A stretch of 64,000 nt of DNA from Curtobacterium sp. BH-2-1-1. Its GTDB lineage: Bacteria; Actinomycetota; Actinomycetes; Actinomycetales; Microbacteriaceae. The stretch lies in assembly GCF_001806325.1 (NCBI RefSeq), contig NZ_CP017580.1:744001-808000 (forward strand), read 5' to 3'. Positions 1 through 8,626 of the stretch are shown here, piece by piece. The notes beneath the pieces were generated by a model that had not been told where the DNA came from, searched no databases, and saw nothing but the letters and a program-made list of their open reading frames with translations. Positions within the stretch are counted from its first letter, which is position 1. The number at the start of each line of letters is the position of its first letter. A program made the translations under genes and the position numbers.

Positions 1-193
1 GATGAGTCGACCCTCCTTAACAGCCTCCATCGGCCCGTCACCGGTCCTCGGCTTCATGGCTGCCATCAGATGTCCCCTTTCGTGCAGTACATGCGCCCCC
101 ATTATCTCGTATCGATGGGGGAACTGCGAAACCGCCCAGGTTGGGGGTCGTGGATCGCGACGTTCTCGCGGTTCAGAGTGGTCACCTTGGCGT
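1..193. other. Window edge without a recognisable gene
   Basis: I see no coding sequence here that I can support. The open frames that cross it are uninterrupted only because of the high GC content and have no family resemblance. The stretch probably holds the upstream region of the exporter that follows, but no clear promoter hexamers or ribosome binding site could be assigned. Confidence 0.4.
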
Positions 194-1342
194 GTGCCGT
201 ACATCCGCTCCAAGCGCCGTCAACCGCTCGACCCCGCCGTCGAGGCCGTCCCCGTCGGCGTGCGCGTCGCGGGGGCGTTCTCGTGGCGGATGCTCGTCGT
301 CGTCGCCGCCCTCGCCGTCGTCGTGGCACTCGTGGTCCTGCTGCAGGACATCGTGGTGCCGTTCCTGATCGGCCTCATCGTGTGCGCCCTGCTCGCGCCG
401 TTCTCGCTGTTCCTGCAGCGCCACCGCTGGCCGAAGTGGCTCGCGGTGCTGTCGTGCTTCCTCGCCGTCGTGATCGTCATCGGCGTCCTCGCGCTGGTCG
501 TCACGGCACAGATCCGGTACGACCTGCCGTCGCTCGAGCACCGTCTCGACCACAACGTGCAGTCGCTGCAGAGCCTGTTGGCCACCGAGCCGTTCGGCAT
601 CACGGCGTCGCAGGTCACGAAGTGGCTGTCCGACGGCACGAAGTTCCTGCAGACCCACGCGTCGTCGATCGCCTCGGGTGCGGCCGAGGCCGGGAGCGGG
701 CTCGTGCACCTGCTCGAGGGCCTCTTCATCGTGGTGTTCACGACGATCTTCGTGCTCGTCGACGGCCCGCGCATCTGGTCGTGGGTGGTGCGGCTCTTCC
801 CCCGCCGGGCGCGCGGTCGCATCGACGTCGCCGGGCACGCCGGCTGGAAGACCCTGACGAGCTTCATCCGCGTCCAGCTCGTCGTCGCGGTGACGGACGC
901 GCTCGGCATCGTGATCGGCGCCCTCGCGCTGCAGGTGCCGCTCGCGATCCCGATCGGCGTCATCGTGTTCTTCGGCGCCTTCGTGCCGGTCGTCGGCGCG
1001 ATCGTCGCGGGCGTCGTCGCGGTGCTCGTCGCGCTCGTGTTCAACGGCTGGGTACCCGCACTGGTCATGCTCGGCATCGTGATCGCAGTGCAGCAGCTCG
1101 AGAGCCACGTCCTGCACCCGTTCCTCACCGGGTCGGCCGTGCGTGTGCACCCGCTCGGTGTCGTGCTCGGCGTCACCGCGGGCACGACCATCGCCGGCGT
1201 CGTCGGGGCGTTCTTCGCGGTGCCGTTCATCGCGACCGCGAACGCGATGATCCACGCGGCGGCGTCAGCCGACCCCGAGGCGGTGGCGCGGGGCGCCGAG
1301 GACCGCGAGGCCGACGTCGATCACGGCGGGGTCCAGTCGTAG
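194..1342 (+). CDS. AI-2E family transporter (membrane exporter)
   Basis: This is an integral membrane protein of about 382 residues with the layout of the AI-2E/PerM family: two hydrophobic helices at the N-terminus, a polar periplasm-type segment in the middle, then a run of hydrophobic helices containing the family-typical P-F-V-P-like stretch and a final 'AVPFIAT' segment. Members are proposed to export small molecules, and one member was named for autoinducer-2. The substrate here is unknown. The frame is open further upstream, but family similarity begins only around the sequence 'VPVGVRVAGAFSW', so I place the start at the GTG at 194; this start is uncertain because no ribosome binding site is seen. 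The 3' end overlaps the convergent glycosyltransferase gene by 22 bases, leaving no room for a separate terminator. Confidence 0.8.
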   Translation: MPYIRSKRRQPLDPAVEAVPVGVRVAGAFSWRMLVVVAALAVVVALVVLLQDIVVPFLIGLIVCALLAPFSLFLQRHRWPKWLAVLSCFLAVVIVIGVLALVVTAQIRYDLPSLEHRLDHNVQSLQSLLATEPFGITASQVTKWLSDGTKFLQTHASSIASGAAEAGSGLVHLLEGLFIVVFTTIFVLVDGPRIWSWVVRLFPRRARGRIDVAGHAGWKTLTSFIRVQLVVAVTDALGIVIGALALQVPLAIPIGVIVFFGAFVPVVGAIVAGVVAVLVALVFNGWVPALVMLGIVIAVQQLESHVLHPFLTGSAVRVHPLGVVLGVTAGTTIAGVVGAFFAVPFIATANAMIHAAASADPEAVARGAEDREADVDHGGVQS

Positions 1343-2565
1343 CCGTCGATCCACCAGCAGTAGTACATCCACACCCACTGCAGCGCGATGCAGACCACCA
1401 CGACCGCCACCCGGTACACCCGTGACCGCGGCAGCGCGACGATCCCGAGCAGCGGGGCGATCGGCAGCAGGATGCGCCAGGTGCTCGACTGCGGGAAGAA
1501 CACGGCCAGCAGGTACACCAGGTAGGCGACGCCCCAGAGCCGCAGCTCGAGTCCGATCCGCCGCGCGGCCGGCAGGGCAACGAACGCGGCGAACCCGACC
1601 ACCACGACGGCGAGCAGGATCGCGCCGGCCGGCTGCCCGAACCACCACCCGAAGCCCTGCACCCACGGCGCGAACGGGACGAGTTCCCGCCACCCGATGT
1701 ACGACGACCGCCACGCCAGTTCGGTGTCCGTGTACGCCCGGGGCACCCCGGTCACCGCCCAGGCGATCGCCGGCCACGCCAGCCCGACGATCCCGGACAC
1801 GACCGCGACCACCGCGGGTGGGACGAACCGCTGCACGGTGAGCGGCGACGACGCGCGGACCCACGACGGGCGGACGAACCACGCGGCGAGGACCAGCACG
1901 ATCAGCAGCGCGAAGGCCAGCCCGGTCGGCCGGGTCATCCCGAGCAGCAGGACGACCGGGAGCATCGACCACCAGCGGCGGTCCACCATGAGCAGCAGCG
2001 CGACGAGGAGCAGGAACAGACCCATCGACTCGGCGTACGCGACCTGGAACATCGCCGAGACGGGTGCGACGCAGAACAGCACGGTCGCGAAGGTCGCCCG
2101 CGCCGGGTCGAGGAACCGACCCATCAGCCGCCGGAACACGAGCGCCGCTCCCCAGCCGAACAGGAGTGAGACGGACACGGCGACGAGCTCGAAGGACGCG
2201 CCCGTCAGCGCCATCAGGCCCCGCACCAGGAAGGGGTAGGCGGGCATGAACGCCCACGCGTTCTCGGTCACGTGTCCCGTGGCGTCGATCGGCAGCGTCG
2301 AGGGGTACCCGGACGCGGCGATCACCCGGTACCAGGCGCCGTCCCAGATCGACGAGAACGACAGCAGGCCGGGGTGCTGCACCGTGAACGAGTTCGCCGC
2401 CTGCACGCTCGCGAACGCGGCGAGCATCGTGCCCGTGACGATCCGCGCGAGCACGTACACGACCGTGATCCGCAGCCACCACGGCACGACCCGGTAGCGG
2501 GCGTGCCACCGGGCGCGGGCAGGGCTCAGCCGGGTGGACCCGGCCGTGGTCAGGCCGTCAGCCAC
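1321..2565 (-). CDS. PIG-V-like integral membrane mannosyltransferase
   Basis: This protein of about 414 residues has roughly ten hydrophobic segments and a loop 'WDGAWYRVIAASGYP' after the first helix. The aspartate-containing loop is characteristic of the GT-C glycosyltransferases of the PIG-V/Mannosyl_trans2 type, which use polyprenyl-phosphate sugars on the outer membrane face. Actinobacterial relatives are mostly uncharacterised, so the sugar and acceptor are unknown. The proposed GTG start lies inside the end of dapE (16-base overlap), suggesting translation coupled to dapE. The frame is open much further upstream but only as an antisense-like shadow inside dapE. The 3' end overlaps the convergent AI-2E-type exporter gene. 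Confidence 0.72.
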   Translation of the reverse strand: MADGLTTAGSTRLSPARARWHARYRVVPWWLRITVVYVLARIVTGTMLAAFASVQAANSFTVQHPGLLSFSSIWDGAWYRVIAASGYPSTLPIDATGHVTENAWAFMPAYPFLVRGLMALTGASFELVAVSVSLLFGWGAALVFRRLMGRFLDPARATFATVLFCVAPVSAMFQVAYAESMGLFLLLVALLLMVDRRWWSMLPVVLLLGMTRPTGLAFALLIVLVLAAWFVRPSWVRASSPLTVQRFVPPAVVAVVSGIVGLAWPAIAWAVTGVPRAYTDTELAWRSSYIGWRELVPFAPWVQGFGWWFGQPAGAILLAVVVVGFAAFVALPAARRIGLELRLWGVAYLVYLLAVFFPQSSTWRILLPIAPLLGIVALPRSRVYRVAVVVVCIALQWVWMYYCWWIDGYDWTPP

Positions 2566-3632
2566 CGACGCAGACCGTGCTCGACCGCGGTGATCTGGTC
2601 GACGGGGACCTGCTCGTCGTCGTGGTGGGCGAAGACCGGCTCGCCGGGCCCGTAGTTGACCGCGGGGACGCCGAGCGCCGAGAAGCGTGCGACGTCGGTC
2701 CACCCGTACTTCGGGCGGGGCGCGGGACCGCCGACGGCGGCGACGAAGTCCTGCGCCAGCGGGGCGTCGAGTCCGGGTCGGGCACCGGCGGCGAGGTCGA
2801 CGATCTGCACGTCGTAGCCGTCGAAGAGCTCGCGGATGTGGGCGACGGCCTCGTCCGCGCTGCGCGACGGGGCGAAGCGGTAGTTGACGTGCACCATGAC
2901 CTCGTCGGGGATGACGTTGCCGGCGATGCCGCCCGTGATGCCGACGGCGTTGAGGCCCTCGCGGTAGTCGAGCCCGTCGACCGTGACCGTGCGCGGCTCG
3001 TAGGCGGCGAGCGTGGCCAGGATCGGCGCGGCCTTGTGGATCGCGTTGTCGCCGATCCAGCTCCGGGCGCTGTGCGAGCGCTTGCCGGAGGCGCGGACCT
3101 CGGCCCGGAGGTTGCCGTTGCACCCGCCCTCGATCTGCGCACCGGAGGGCTCGCCGAGGATCGCGAAGTCGCCCGCGAGGAGCTCGGGACGCGTCCGCGC
3201 CAGGCGTCCGAGGCCGTTCAGCGCGTCGCTCACCTCTTCGTGGTCGTAGAAGACCCAGGTGACGTCGACGTTCGGCTCGGCGAGGTCGTACGCGAGCTTG
3301 AGCTGGACCGCGCAACCGGCCTTCATGTCCACCGTGCCGCGGCCCCAGAGGATCTCGGTGCCGTCCTCGGCCGTCCGGAACTCGGTCGGCAGATTGCCGT
3401 TGAGCGGCACGGTGTCGATGTGTCCCGCGATGACGACGCGGCGGTCACGACCGAGGTTCGTCCGTGCCACGATCGCGTCGCCGTCGCGGATCACCTCGAG
3501 GTGGGGCAGCGGCGTCAGGGCGGCCTCGATCGCGTCGGCGAGCGGCCCTTCGTCACCGGACACCGACTCGATGTCGCAGATGGCACGGGTGATGTCGATG
3601 GACGAGGCGGTGAGGTCGAGCGGCTCCGGCAT
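2550..3632 (-). CDS. dapE: Succinyl-diaminopimelate desuccinylase
   Basis: DapE removes succinate from N-succinyl-LL-diaminopimelate, giving LL-diaminopimelate for lysine (and, in DAP-type walls, peptidoglycan) synthesis. The 360-residue protein is an M20-family metallopeptidase of normal length. The metal-binding pattern is visible: H71 and D73 in 'AGHIDTVP', D102 in '[10 protein letters not shown]', and the catalytic and metal glutamates E132-E133 in 'YDHEEV'. It is divergent from dapD, the enzyme two steps earlier, and the two share a short intergenic region with back-to-back promoters. The ATG has no Shine-Dalgarno sequence but has a TAGGCT hexamer six bases upstream, so it is probably translated from a leaderless message. 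The downstream membrane glycosyltransferase overlaps its end. Confidence 0.95.
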   Translation of the reverse strand: MPEPLDLTASSIDITRAICDIESVSGDEGPLADAIEAALTPLPHLEVIRDGDAIVARTNLGRDRRVVIAGHIDTVPLNGNLPTEFRTAEDGTEILWGRGTVDMKAGCAVQLKLAYDLAEPNVDVTWVFYDHEEVSDALNGLGRLARTRPELLAGDFAILGEPSGAQIEGGCNGNLRAEVRASGKRSHSARSWIGDNAIHKAAPILATLAAYEPRTVTVDGLDYREGLNAVGITGGIAGNVIPDEVMVHVNYRFAPSRSADEAVAHIRELFDGYDVQIVDLAAGARPGLDAPLAQDFVAAVGGPAPRPKYGWTDVARFSALGVPAVNYGPGEPVFAHHDDEQVPVDQITAVEHGLRRWLTA

Positions 3633-3638
3633 GCGGGA

Positions 3639-3644
3639 AGCCTA
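3639..3644 (-). promoter_or_regulatory. -10 hexamer of dapE (leaderless type)
   Basis: TAGGCT on the minus strand ends six bases before the dapE ATG. With the usual spacing from -10 to the transcription start, the message would begin at or next to the start codon. Confidence 0.5.
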
Positions 3645-3709
3645 CCGGCCGACCCTTGCAGCCCGGCGGAGCCGTCCGGACGGACGGGTGGCCCCCTCCC
3701 CTCGCTGGG

Positions 3710-3715
3710 TACCCT
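3710..3715 (+). promoter_or_regulatory. -10 hexamer of dapD (leaderless type)
   Basis: TACCCT lies six bases before the GTG chosen for dapD, and there is no ribosome binding site. The position supports this GTG over the in-frame codons further upstream. Confidence 0.5.
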
Positions 3716-3721
3716 GGTCCG

Positions 3722-4690
3722 GTGACCGACACGACCGCTGCCACCGCCCGCCCGACCCACGCCTGGGGCCACGGCCTCGCGACGATCGCCGCCGACGGCA
3801 CGACGCTCGACACCTGGTACCCGGAGACGTTCGTCGGCGCGCTGCCCGCCGACGCTGTGTTCCCCGCCGACCTGCGCGCACACGTCGGCGACGAACCGCG
3901 CCGCGGTGTCACGATCGAGGCGGTCACGACCGAGGTCACGATCGAGGCCGCACCCGCGAGCACGCCGGACGCGTACCTCCGCCTGCACCTCCTCAGCCAC
4001 CTGCACGTGGCGCCGAACGAGGTCAACCTCGAGGGCGTCTTCGCGCACCTGCCGATCGTCGCGTGGACGAACGCGGGCCCGGTGCACCCCGACGACCTGA
4101 CCCGCCTCCGCCCCGGCCTGCAGCGCGCCGGGATCGCCGTGCACGCGATCGACAAGTTCCCCCGGCTGGTCGACTACGTCGTGCCGGACCGCGTGCGCAT
4201 CGCCGACGCGAACCGGGTCCGGCTCGGCGCCCACCTCGCCCCCGGCACGACGGTGATGCACGAGGGCTTCGTGAACTTCAACGCCGGCACCCTCGGCGAC
4301 GCGATGATCGAGGGCCGTGTCTCGCAGGGCGTCGTCGTCGGGAACGGCACGGACATCGGCGGCGGCGCCTCCATCATGGGCACGCTGTCCGGCGGCGGCA
4401 CCCACCGCGTCTCCCTCGGGGAGCGCGCGCTGCTCGGTGCGAACGCCGGTCTCGGCATCTCGCTCGGCGACGACTCGGTGGTCGAGGCCGGGCTGTACGT
4501 GACGGCCGGCACGAAGGTCGTCCTCGTCGGCGCGGCCCCGAACCCGGACGGCACCCCGAAGACGGTCAAGGCCGCCGAGCTCTCCGGGACGCCCAACATC
4601 CTGTTCCGCCGCAACTCGGTCTCCGGCGCGGTGGAGGCACTGCAGCGCCAGGGGCAGGGCATCCAGCTCAACACCGCGCTGCACGCGTAG
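3722..4690 (+). CDS. dapD: 2,3,4,5-tetrahydropyridine-2,6-dicarboxylate N-succinyltransferase
   Basis: DapD transfers succinyl from succinyl-CoA to tetrahydrodipicolinate, opening the succinylase branch of lysine synthesis. The 322-residue product matches the length of the actinobacterial form. The second half is a left-handed beta-helix built of hexapeptide repeats, seen in the stretch from '[19 protein letters not shown]' through '[17 protein letters not shown]' to '[14 protein letters not shown]'. The frame is open upstream, but the GTG at 3722 is preferred because family similarity begins there and a TACCCT hexamer sits six bases before it. It is divergent from dapE; dapC lies about 3.5 kb downstream on the other strand. 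Confidence 0.95.
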   Translation: MTDTTAATARPTHAWGHGLATIAADGTTLDTWYPETFVGALPADAVFPADLRAHVGDEPRRGVTIEAVTTEVTIEAAPASTPDAYLRLHLLSHLHVAPNEVNLEGVFAHLPIVAWTNAGPVHPDDLTRLRPGLQRAGIAVHAIDKFPRLVDYVVPDRVRIADANRVRLGAHLAPGTTVMHEGFVNFNAGTLGDAMIEGRVSQGVVVGNGTDIGGGASIMGTLSGGGTHRVSLGERALLGANAGLGISLGDDSVVEAGLYVTAGTKVVLVGAAPNPDGTPKTVKAAELSGTPNILFRRNSVSGAVEALQRQGQGIQLNTALHA

Positions 4691-4701
4691 GCGGTCCGTC
4701 C

Positions 4702-5508
4702 GTGGGGGGAACGATCGACGGACCGCACGGCCCGGTGCCGGTCCGCCGGTACGCCGCGCGTCGTGGCACGACGTCGGCCACGACGCTCGTGTGGTTGCAC
4801 GGGGGTGGGTTCTTCCGCGGCAGCCTCGACCTGCCGGAGGCGCACGTCGTCGCCGGCACCCTCGCCGACCGGGGGCTCGACGTCGTCACGGTCGGGTACC
4901 GCCTCGCACCCCTGCCCGGGTTGCCCGTCGTCGGACGCCGAGGACCCCGGGGTCGACGCCGTCACCCGGTGCCGAACGACGAGGTCCGCGCCGTACTCGA
5001 GGTCGTCCGTGGCGAGACCGACGGTCCCGTCCTCCTCGGCGGGGCGAGTGCCGGCGCGTGCCTCGCAGCAGCCGTGACCCGGACGCTGCCGGACGCCGCA
5101 CGGCCGGACGGGCTCGTCCTCGCGTACTGGTTCTTCCACGCCCGCACCCCGCGCGACGCGGCAGTCCTCCGATCGGTCCGCGGGCACCGGCGGACCACGC
5201 ACCACCCGGCACTGCTCGACCGGGCGAACCGGAACCACGTCGGCCGCGCGGGCGACACCGCCACCGCGTTCCCCGGCGGCGAGGACCTCTCCGGCTTCCC
5301 CCGCACGCTCATGGTGGACGCCGAGCACGACACGATGCGGGCCTCGGGCGACCGGTTCGCCGACGAGCTGCGCGGTGCCGGGGTCGCGGTCGAGCGGCGC
5401 GTGCTCCCGGCAGCGCGCCACGCCTTCCTCAACCGGCCGGGGTCGCCCGACTCGGACCGGGCGCTCGACCTCGTCACCACCTGGGCGGCGCGCTCGTCCG
5501 GCGCCTGA
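4702..5508 (+). CDS. Alpha/beta hydrolase (esterase/lipase, HSL-like)
   Basis: This 268-residue cytosolic hydrolase shows the oxyanion-hole motif 'HGGGFF' near residue 35, a nucleophile elbow 'GGASAGA' (serine of GxSxG), an acid 'DAEHDTMRASG' and a catalytic histidine in 'ARHAFLNRPG', the order of the hormone-sensitive-lipase-like carboxylesterases. The substrate is unknown. The GTG start is 11 bases after the dapD stop, so it is probably co-transcribed with dapD. The segment after 'GYRLAPLPG' is arginine-rich and poorly conserved, but the reading frame is continuous on both sides and relatives in this family are also variable there. Its end faces gltA across a strong palindromic terminator. 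Confidence 0.82.
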   Translation: MGGTIDGPHGPVPVRRYAARRGTTSATTLVWLHGGGFFRGSLDLPEAHVVAGTLADRGLDVVTVGYRLAPLPGLPVVGRRGPRGRRRHPVPNDEVRAVLEVVRGETDGPVLLGGASAGACLAAAVTRTLPDAARPDGLVLAYWFFHARTPRDAAVLRSVRGHRRTTHHPALLDRANRNHVGRAGDTATAFPGGEDLSGFPRTLMVDAEHDTMRASGDRFADELRGAGVAVERRVLPAARHAFLNRPGSPDSDRALDLVTTWAARSSGA

Positions 5509-5543
5509 GCGGCGCGGGCGGGCACGCGGCGGAGCCGACCGTG

Positions 5544-5594
5544 CGACGGACGGGAGGCGCGGTGCCAGCCCGCGCCGTGCCTCCCGTCCGTCGA
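5544..5594. terminator. Palindromic GGAGGCGCGG repeat, copy 1 (bidirectional terminator)
   Basis: Two arms of about 20 bases, nearly perfectly complementary, form a very stable hairpin between the convergent hydrolase and citrate synthase genes. It is one of five full copies of the same palindrome family in the window. No T-run follows, as is common in high-GC actinobacteria. Confidence 0.65.
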
Positions 5595-5643
5595 TCCGTC
5601 CCGTCCACCGCCGCGCCCGCGCGTGGCTGCGCGGCGCGGCGCG

Positions 5644-7002
5644 TCAGCGTGCGGGCAGGTCGCGCTCCGGGTGCCCGACGTAGAGCTGCTGCGGGCGCCC
5701 GATCTTGTTCAGCGGGTCGTTGTTGAGCTCGCGCCACTGCGCGATCCACCCGGGCAGACGCCCGATGGCGAACAGGACCGTGAACATCCGCGGCGGGAAG
5801 CCCATCGCCTTGTAGATGATGCCCGTGTAGAAGTCGACGTTCGGGTAGAGCTTCCGGCTGACGAAGTACTCGTCCTCGAGCGCGATGCCCTCGAGCTCCA
5901 TGGCGATGTCGAGCAGGTCGTCCTGCACGCCCAGCGCTTCGAGCACCTCGTGCGCGGACTCCTTCACGAGCTTCGCCCGCGGGTCGTAGTTCTTGTAGAC
6001 GCGGTGCCCGAAGCCCATGAGCTTCACGCCGCGCTCCTTGTTCTTCACCCGCTCGACGAAGCGCGTCACCGGCTCGCCCGAGTCCTTGATCTGCTGGAGC
6101 ATCTCGAGCACGGCCTCGTTCGCGCCGCCGTGCAGCGGACCGTACAGCGCGTTGATGCCGGCGGAGATCGAGGCGAACATGTTCGCCTTCGTCGACCCGA
6201 CCATCCGGACCGTGGCGGTGGAGGCGTTCTGCTCGTGGTCCTCGTGCAGGATCAGGAGCCGCTCGAGCGCCTTCGACAGCACCGGGTTCGGCTGGTAGGT
6301 CTCGGCCATGGTGCCGAAGTTCAGGCGCAGGAAGTTGTCGACGAAGGACAGCGAGTTGTCCGGGTAGAGGAACGCCTGCCCGATGGACTTCTTGTGCGCG
6401 TACGCGGCGATCACCGGCAGCTTCGCGAGGAGCCGGACGGTCTGGAGCTCGACCTTCTCGGGGTCGTCGACGTCCATGTCGTCCTCGTAGTAGGTCGACA
6501 GGGCGCTGACGGCGCTGGAGAGGACGGACATCGGGTGCGCCGAGTGCGGCAGGGCGTCGAACAGACGACGGAGGTCCTCGTGCAGCAGCGTGTGGCGGCG
6601 GATCCGGGCGTCGAACGACTCGAGCTCGGCGGGCGTCGGCAGTTCGCCGTAGATGAGGAGCCAGGCGACCTCGAGGAAGGTCAGGTTCGACGCGACCTGG
6701 TCGATCGGGTAACCGCGGTACCGCAGGATGCCCTGGTCGCCGTCGATGTAGGTGATGGCGCTCTTCGTCGACCCGGTGTTCACGAACCCGTAGTCGAGCG
6801 TGTTCATCCCGGTCTGCTTCTTGAACGTCGAGATGTCGATGGTGGACGCACCGTCGACGCTCGGCAGGATCGGGAACTCCGCCGTGCCGCCCGGGTACGT
6901 CAGCGTCGCGGTCGGCGCGGTCTGCTCGGCGGCGGGACTCACGGGGACGGGCGTGGTGGGCGGTGTGGCCGTCTTCTGAGCGTCATTGGCAGTGTCAGTC
7001 AC
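5644..7002 (-). CDS. gltA: Citrate synthase (type II)
   Basis: This enzyme condenses oxaloacetate and acetyl-CoA to citrate at the entry of the TCA cycle. The 452-residue product carries the citrate synthase signature 'GFGHRVYKNYDPRA', the histidine in 'PLHGGANEAVLEML' and the 'HEQNASTATVRMVGST' segment. The N-terminal 45 or so residues are a low-complexity Thr/Pro/Ala extension before the conserved 'GTAEFPIL'. The start is GTG; there is no ribosome binding site and a TAGGCT hexamer lies six bases upstream, so the message is probably leaderless. The gene follows dapC on the same strand but has its own promoter in the 91-base gap. Confidence 0.95.
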   Translation of the reverse strand: MTDTANDAQKTATPPTTPVPVSPAAEQTAPTATLTYPGGTAEFPILPSVDGASTIDISTFKKQTGMNTLDYGFVNTGSTKSAITYIDGDQGILRYRGYPIDQVASNLTFLEVAWLLIYGELPTPAELESFDARIRRHTLLHEDLRRLFDALPHSAHPMSVLSSAVSALSTYYEDDMDVDDPEKVELQTVRLLAKLPVIAAYAHKKSIGQAFLYPDNSLSFVDNFLRLNFGTMAETYQPNPVLSKALERLLILHEDHEQNASTATVRMVGSTKANMFASISAGINALYGPLHGGANEAVLEMLQQIKDSGEPVTRFVERVKNKERGVKLMGFGHRVYKNYDPRAKLVKESAHEVLEALGVQDDLLDIAMELEGIALEDEYFVSRKLYPNVDFYTGIIYKAMGFPPRMFTVLFAIGRLPGWIAQWRELNNDPLNKIGRPQQLYVGHPERDLPAR

Positions 7003-7008
7003 GGTGAC

Positions 7009-7014
7009 AGCCTA
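7009..7014 (-). promoter_or_regulatory. -10 hexamer of gltA (leaderless type)
   Basis: TAGGCT on the minus strand, six bases before the GTG start of citrate synthase. Confidence 0.5.
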
Positions 7015-7093
7015 ATCGCGCCCACTGTCGGTCGTGCACACATCGAGCCTCAGGACTTGGTGGGAACCACGGATTGCGCCGAGCGCGAAAGGC

Positions 7094-8212
7094 TCAGGCG
7101 GACGCCAGACGACGCCCGCTCGCCAGTCGCTGCGCGGCTGCGGCGATGCGCTCGTCGGTCGCCGTGAGCGCCACACGCACGTGCTCGGCACCCGCTGCGC
7201 CGTAGAAGGTCCCCGGTGCGACGAGGATCCCGCGCTCGGCCAGCCAGGCGACGGTGTCGAGCGCCGGTTCGCCGCGGGTGGCCCAGAGGTAGAGGCCCGC
7301 CTCGCTGTGGTCGACCCGGAAGCCGGCGCCTTCGAGTGCCCGTCGGAGCATGTTCCGTCGGGCGCGGTACAGCGCCTTCTGCGCCTGCACGTGGGACTCG
7401 TCGGCGAGGGCGACGATCATCGCTTCCTGCACCGGGAGCGGCGGCATCATGCCCGTGTGCTTGCGGACCGCGAGCACCTCGGCGAGGACCTGCGCGTCAC
7501 CGGCGACGAAGGCCGCCCGGTAGCCGGCGAGGTTCGACTGCTTCGAGAGCGAGTAGACGCTGAGCACCCCGTCCACCGAGTCGCCCACGACCCGGGGGTC
7601 GAGGATCGTCGGGGTCGGTGCGGTGTCGTACGGCGGTTCCCACCCGAGTTCGGCGTAGCACTCGTCGCCGACGATGACGGCGCCGAGCTCCCGCGCCCGC
7701 TCGACCGCGGCGCGCAGCTCGTCGATCGACAGGACGCGGCCGTCGGGGTTGCCCGGGGAGTTCAGCCAGACGAGCTTCGTGGTGGACGGCCAGGCGGCCG
7801 GGTCGTCCGACGCGAGGGCGTCCGCGCCGACCAGGGCCGCACCGAGCTCGTACGTCGGGTACGCCGCGGCCGGGAACACCACCGTGTCGCCGCGGCCGAT
7901 GCCGAGCCAGAGCGCGAGCCCGGCGATGAACTCCTTCGACCCGATGGTCGGGAGCACCTGGTCCGGCGTGAGGGTCACGCCCTGGCGCCGGCCGTACCAG
8001 TCCGCGATCGCCTCGCGCAGGGCCGGGGTGCCGGCGACCTGCGGGTAGGCGTGCGCGTCGGTCGCCTCGGCCAGCGCCGTGCGGACGACGGCGGGCGTCG
8101 GGTCGACGGGCGAGCCGACGCTGAGGTCGACGATGCCGCCCTCGACCGCCGCGGCCTGCTGCTTGAACGGGACGAGCTGGTCCCAGGGGAAGTCGGGGAG
8201 GTCGAGCGCCAC
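7094..8212 (-). CDS. dapC: Succinyldiaminopimelate transaminase
   Basis: DapC is a pyridoxal-phosphate enzyme that aminates N-succinyl-2-amino-6-oxopimelate using glutamate, between DapD and DapE in lysine synthesis. The 372-residue class I/II aminotransferase has the conserved 'NSPGNPDG' segment, the 'GDECYAELGW' segment with the PLP-binding aspartate, and the Schiff-base lysine K224 in 'SLSKQSNLAG'. The function is assigned from family resemblance and from its place directly after a ferredoxin gene, an arrangement conserved in actinobacteria. The frame is open upstream into the ferredoxin gene; I choose the GTG 14 bases after the ferredoxin stop because family similarity ('LDLPDFPWDQL') starts there. 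Confidence 0.9.
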   Translation of the reverse strand: MALDLPDFPWDQLVPFKQQAAAVEGGIVDLSVGSPVDPTPAVVRTALAEATDAHAYPQVAGTPALREAIADWYGRRQGVTLTPDQVLPTIGSKEFIAGLALWLGIGRGDTVVFPAAAYPTYELGAALVGADALASDDPAAWPSTTKLVWLNSPGNPDGRVLSIDELRAAVERARELGAVIVGDECYAELGWEPPYDTAPTPTILDPRVVGDSVDGVLSVYSLSKQSNLAGYRAAFVAGDAQVLAEVLAVRKHTGMMPPLPVQEAMIVALADESHVQAQKALYRARRNMLRRALEGAGFRVDHSEAGLYLWATRGEPALDTVAWLAERGILVAPGTFYGAAGAEHVRVALTATDERIAAAAQRLASGRRLASA

Positions 8213-8226
8213 GGGTCGGATCCGGT

Positions 8227-8544
8227 TCAGCCGCGGGGCGGTTCGGCCATGACGACCGGGTGGTCCTTGTGGATCACACCGACCTTCGCGGCACCGCCGG
8301 GGGAACCGACCTCTTCGAAGAACTCGACGTTGGCCTTGTAGTAGTCGGCCCACTCGTCGGGGAGGTCGTCCTCGTAGTAGATCGCCTCGACCGGGCACAC
8401 CGGCTCGCACGCACCGCAGTCGACGCACTCGTCGGGGTGGATGTACAGCGACCGGTCACCCTCGTAGATGCAGTCGACCGGGCATTCGTCGATGCAGGCG
8501 CGGTCCTTGACGTCGACACATGGCTGGGCGATCACGTACGTCAC
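8227..8544 (-). CDS. fdxA: 7Fe ferredoxin ([3Fe-4S][4Fe-4S])
   Basis: This is a 105-residue electron carrier. Its cysteines fall exactly as in the Azotobacter-type seven-iron ferredoxins: C9, C17 and C50 for the 3Fe-4S cluster, C21, C40, C43 and C46 for the 4Fe-4S cluster, and C25 as the extra free cysteine. A C-terminal tail of about 50 residues follows. The start is GTG with a purine-rich AAGGGAG about 11 bases upstream. It forms a two-gene unit with dapC. The physiological redox partner cannot be read from the sequence. Confidence 0.93.
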   Translation of the reverse strand: MTYVIAQPCVDVKDRACIDECPVDCIYEGDRSLYIHPDECVDCGACEPVCPVEAIYYEDDLPDEWADYYKANVEFFEEVGSPGGAAKVGVIHKDHPVVMAEPPRG

Positions 8545-8626
8545 GGTTGGGGTGCTCCCTTCGGACTGAGCAGATCGAGTCTACCCGCGCGACCCGGCCG
8601 CACCTGACCGCCCGGCGGACGGACCG

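Noticed and set aside
4900..5000. Possible frameshift in the alpha/beta hydrolase after GYRLAPLPG
   Set aside because: The arginine-rich stretch looks odd, but the frame is the same before and after it, the active-site motifs are all in one frame, and this loop is variable in related hydrolases.
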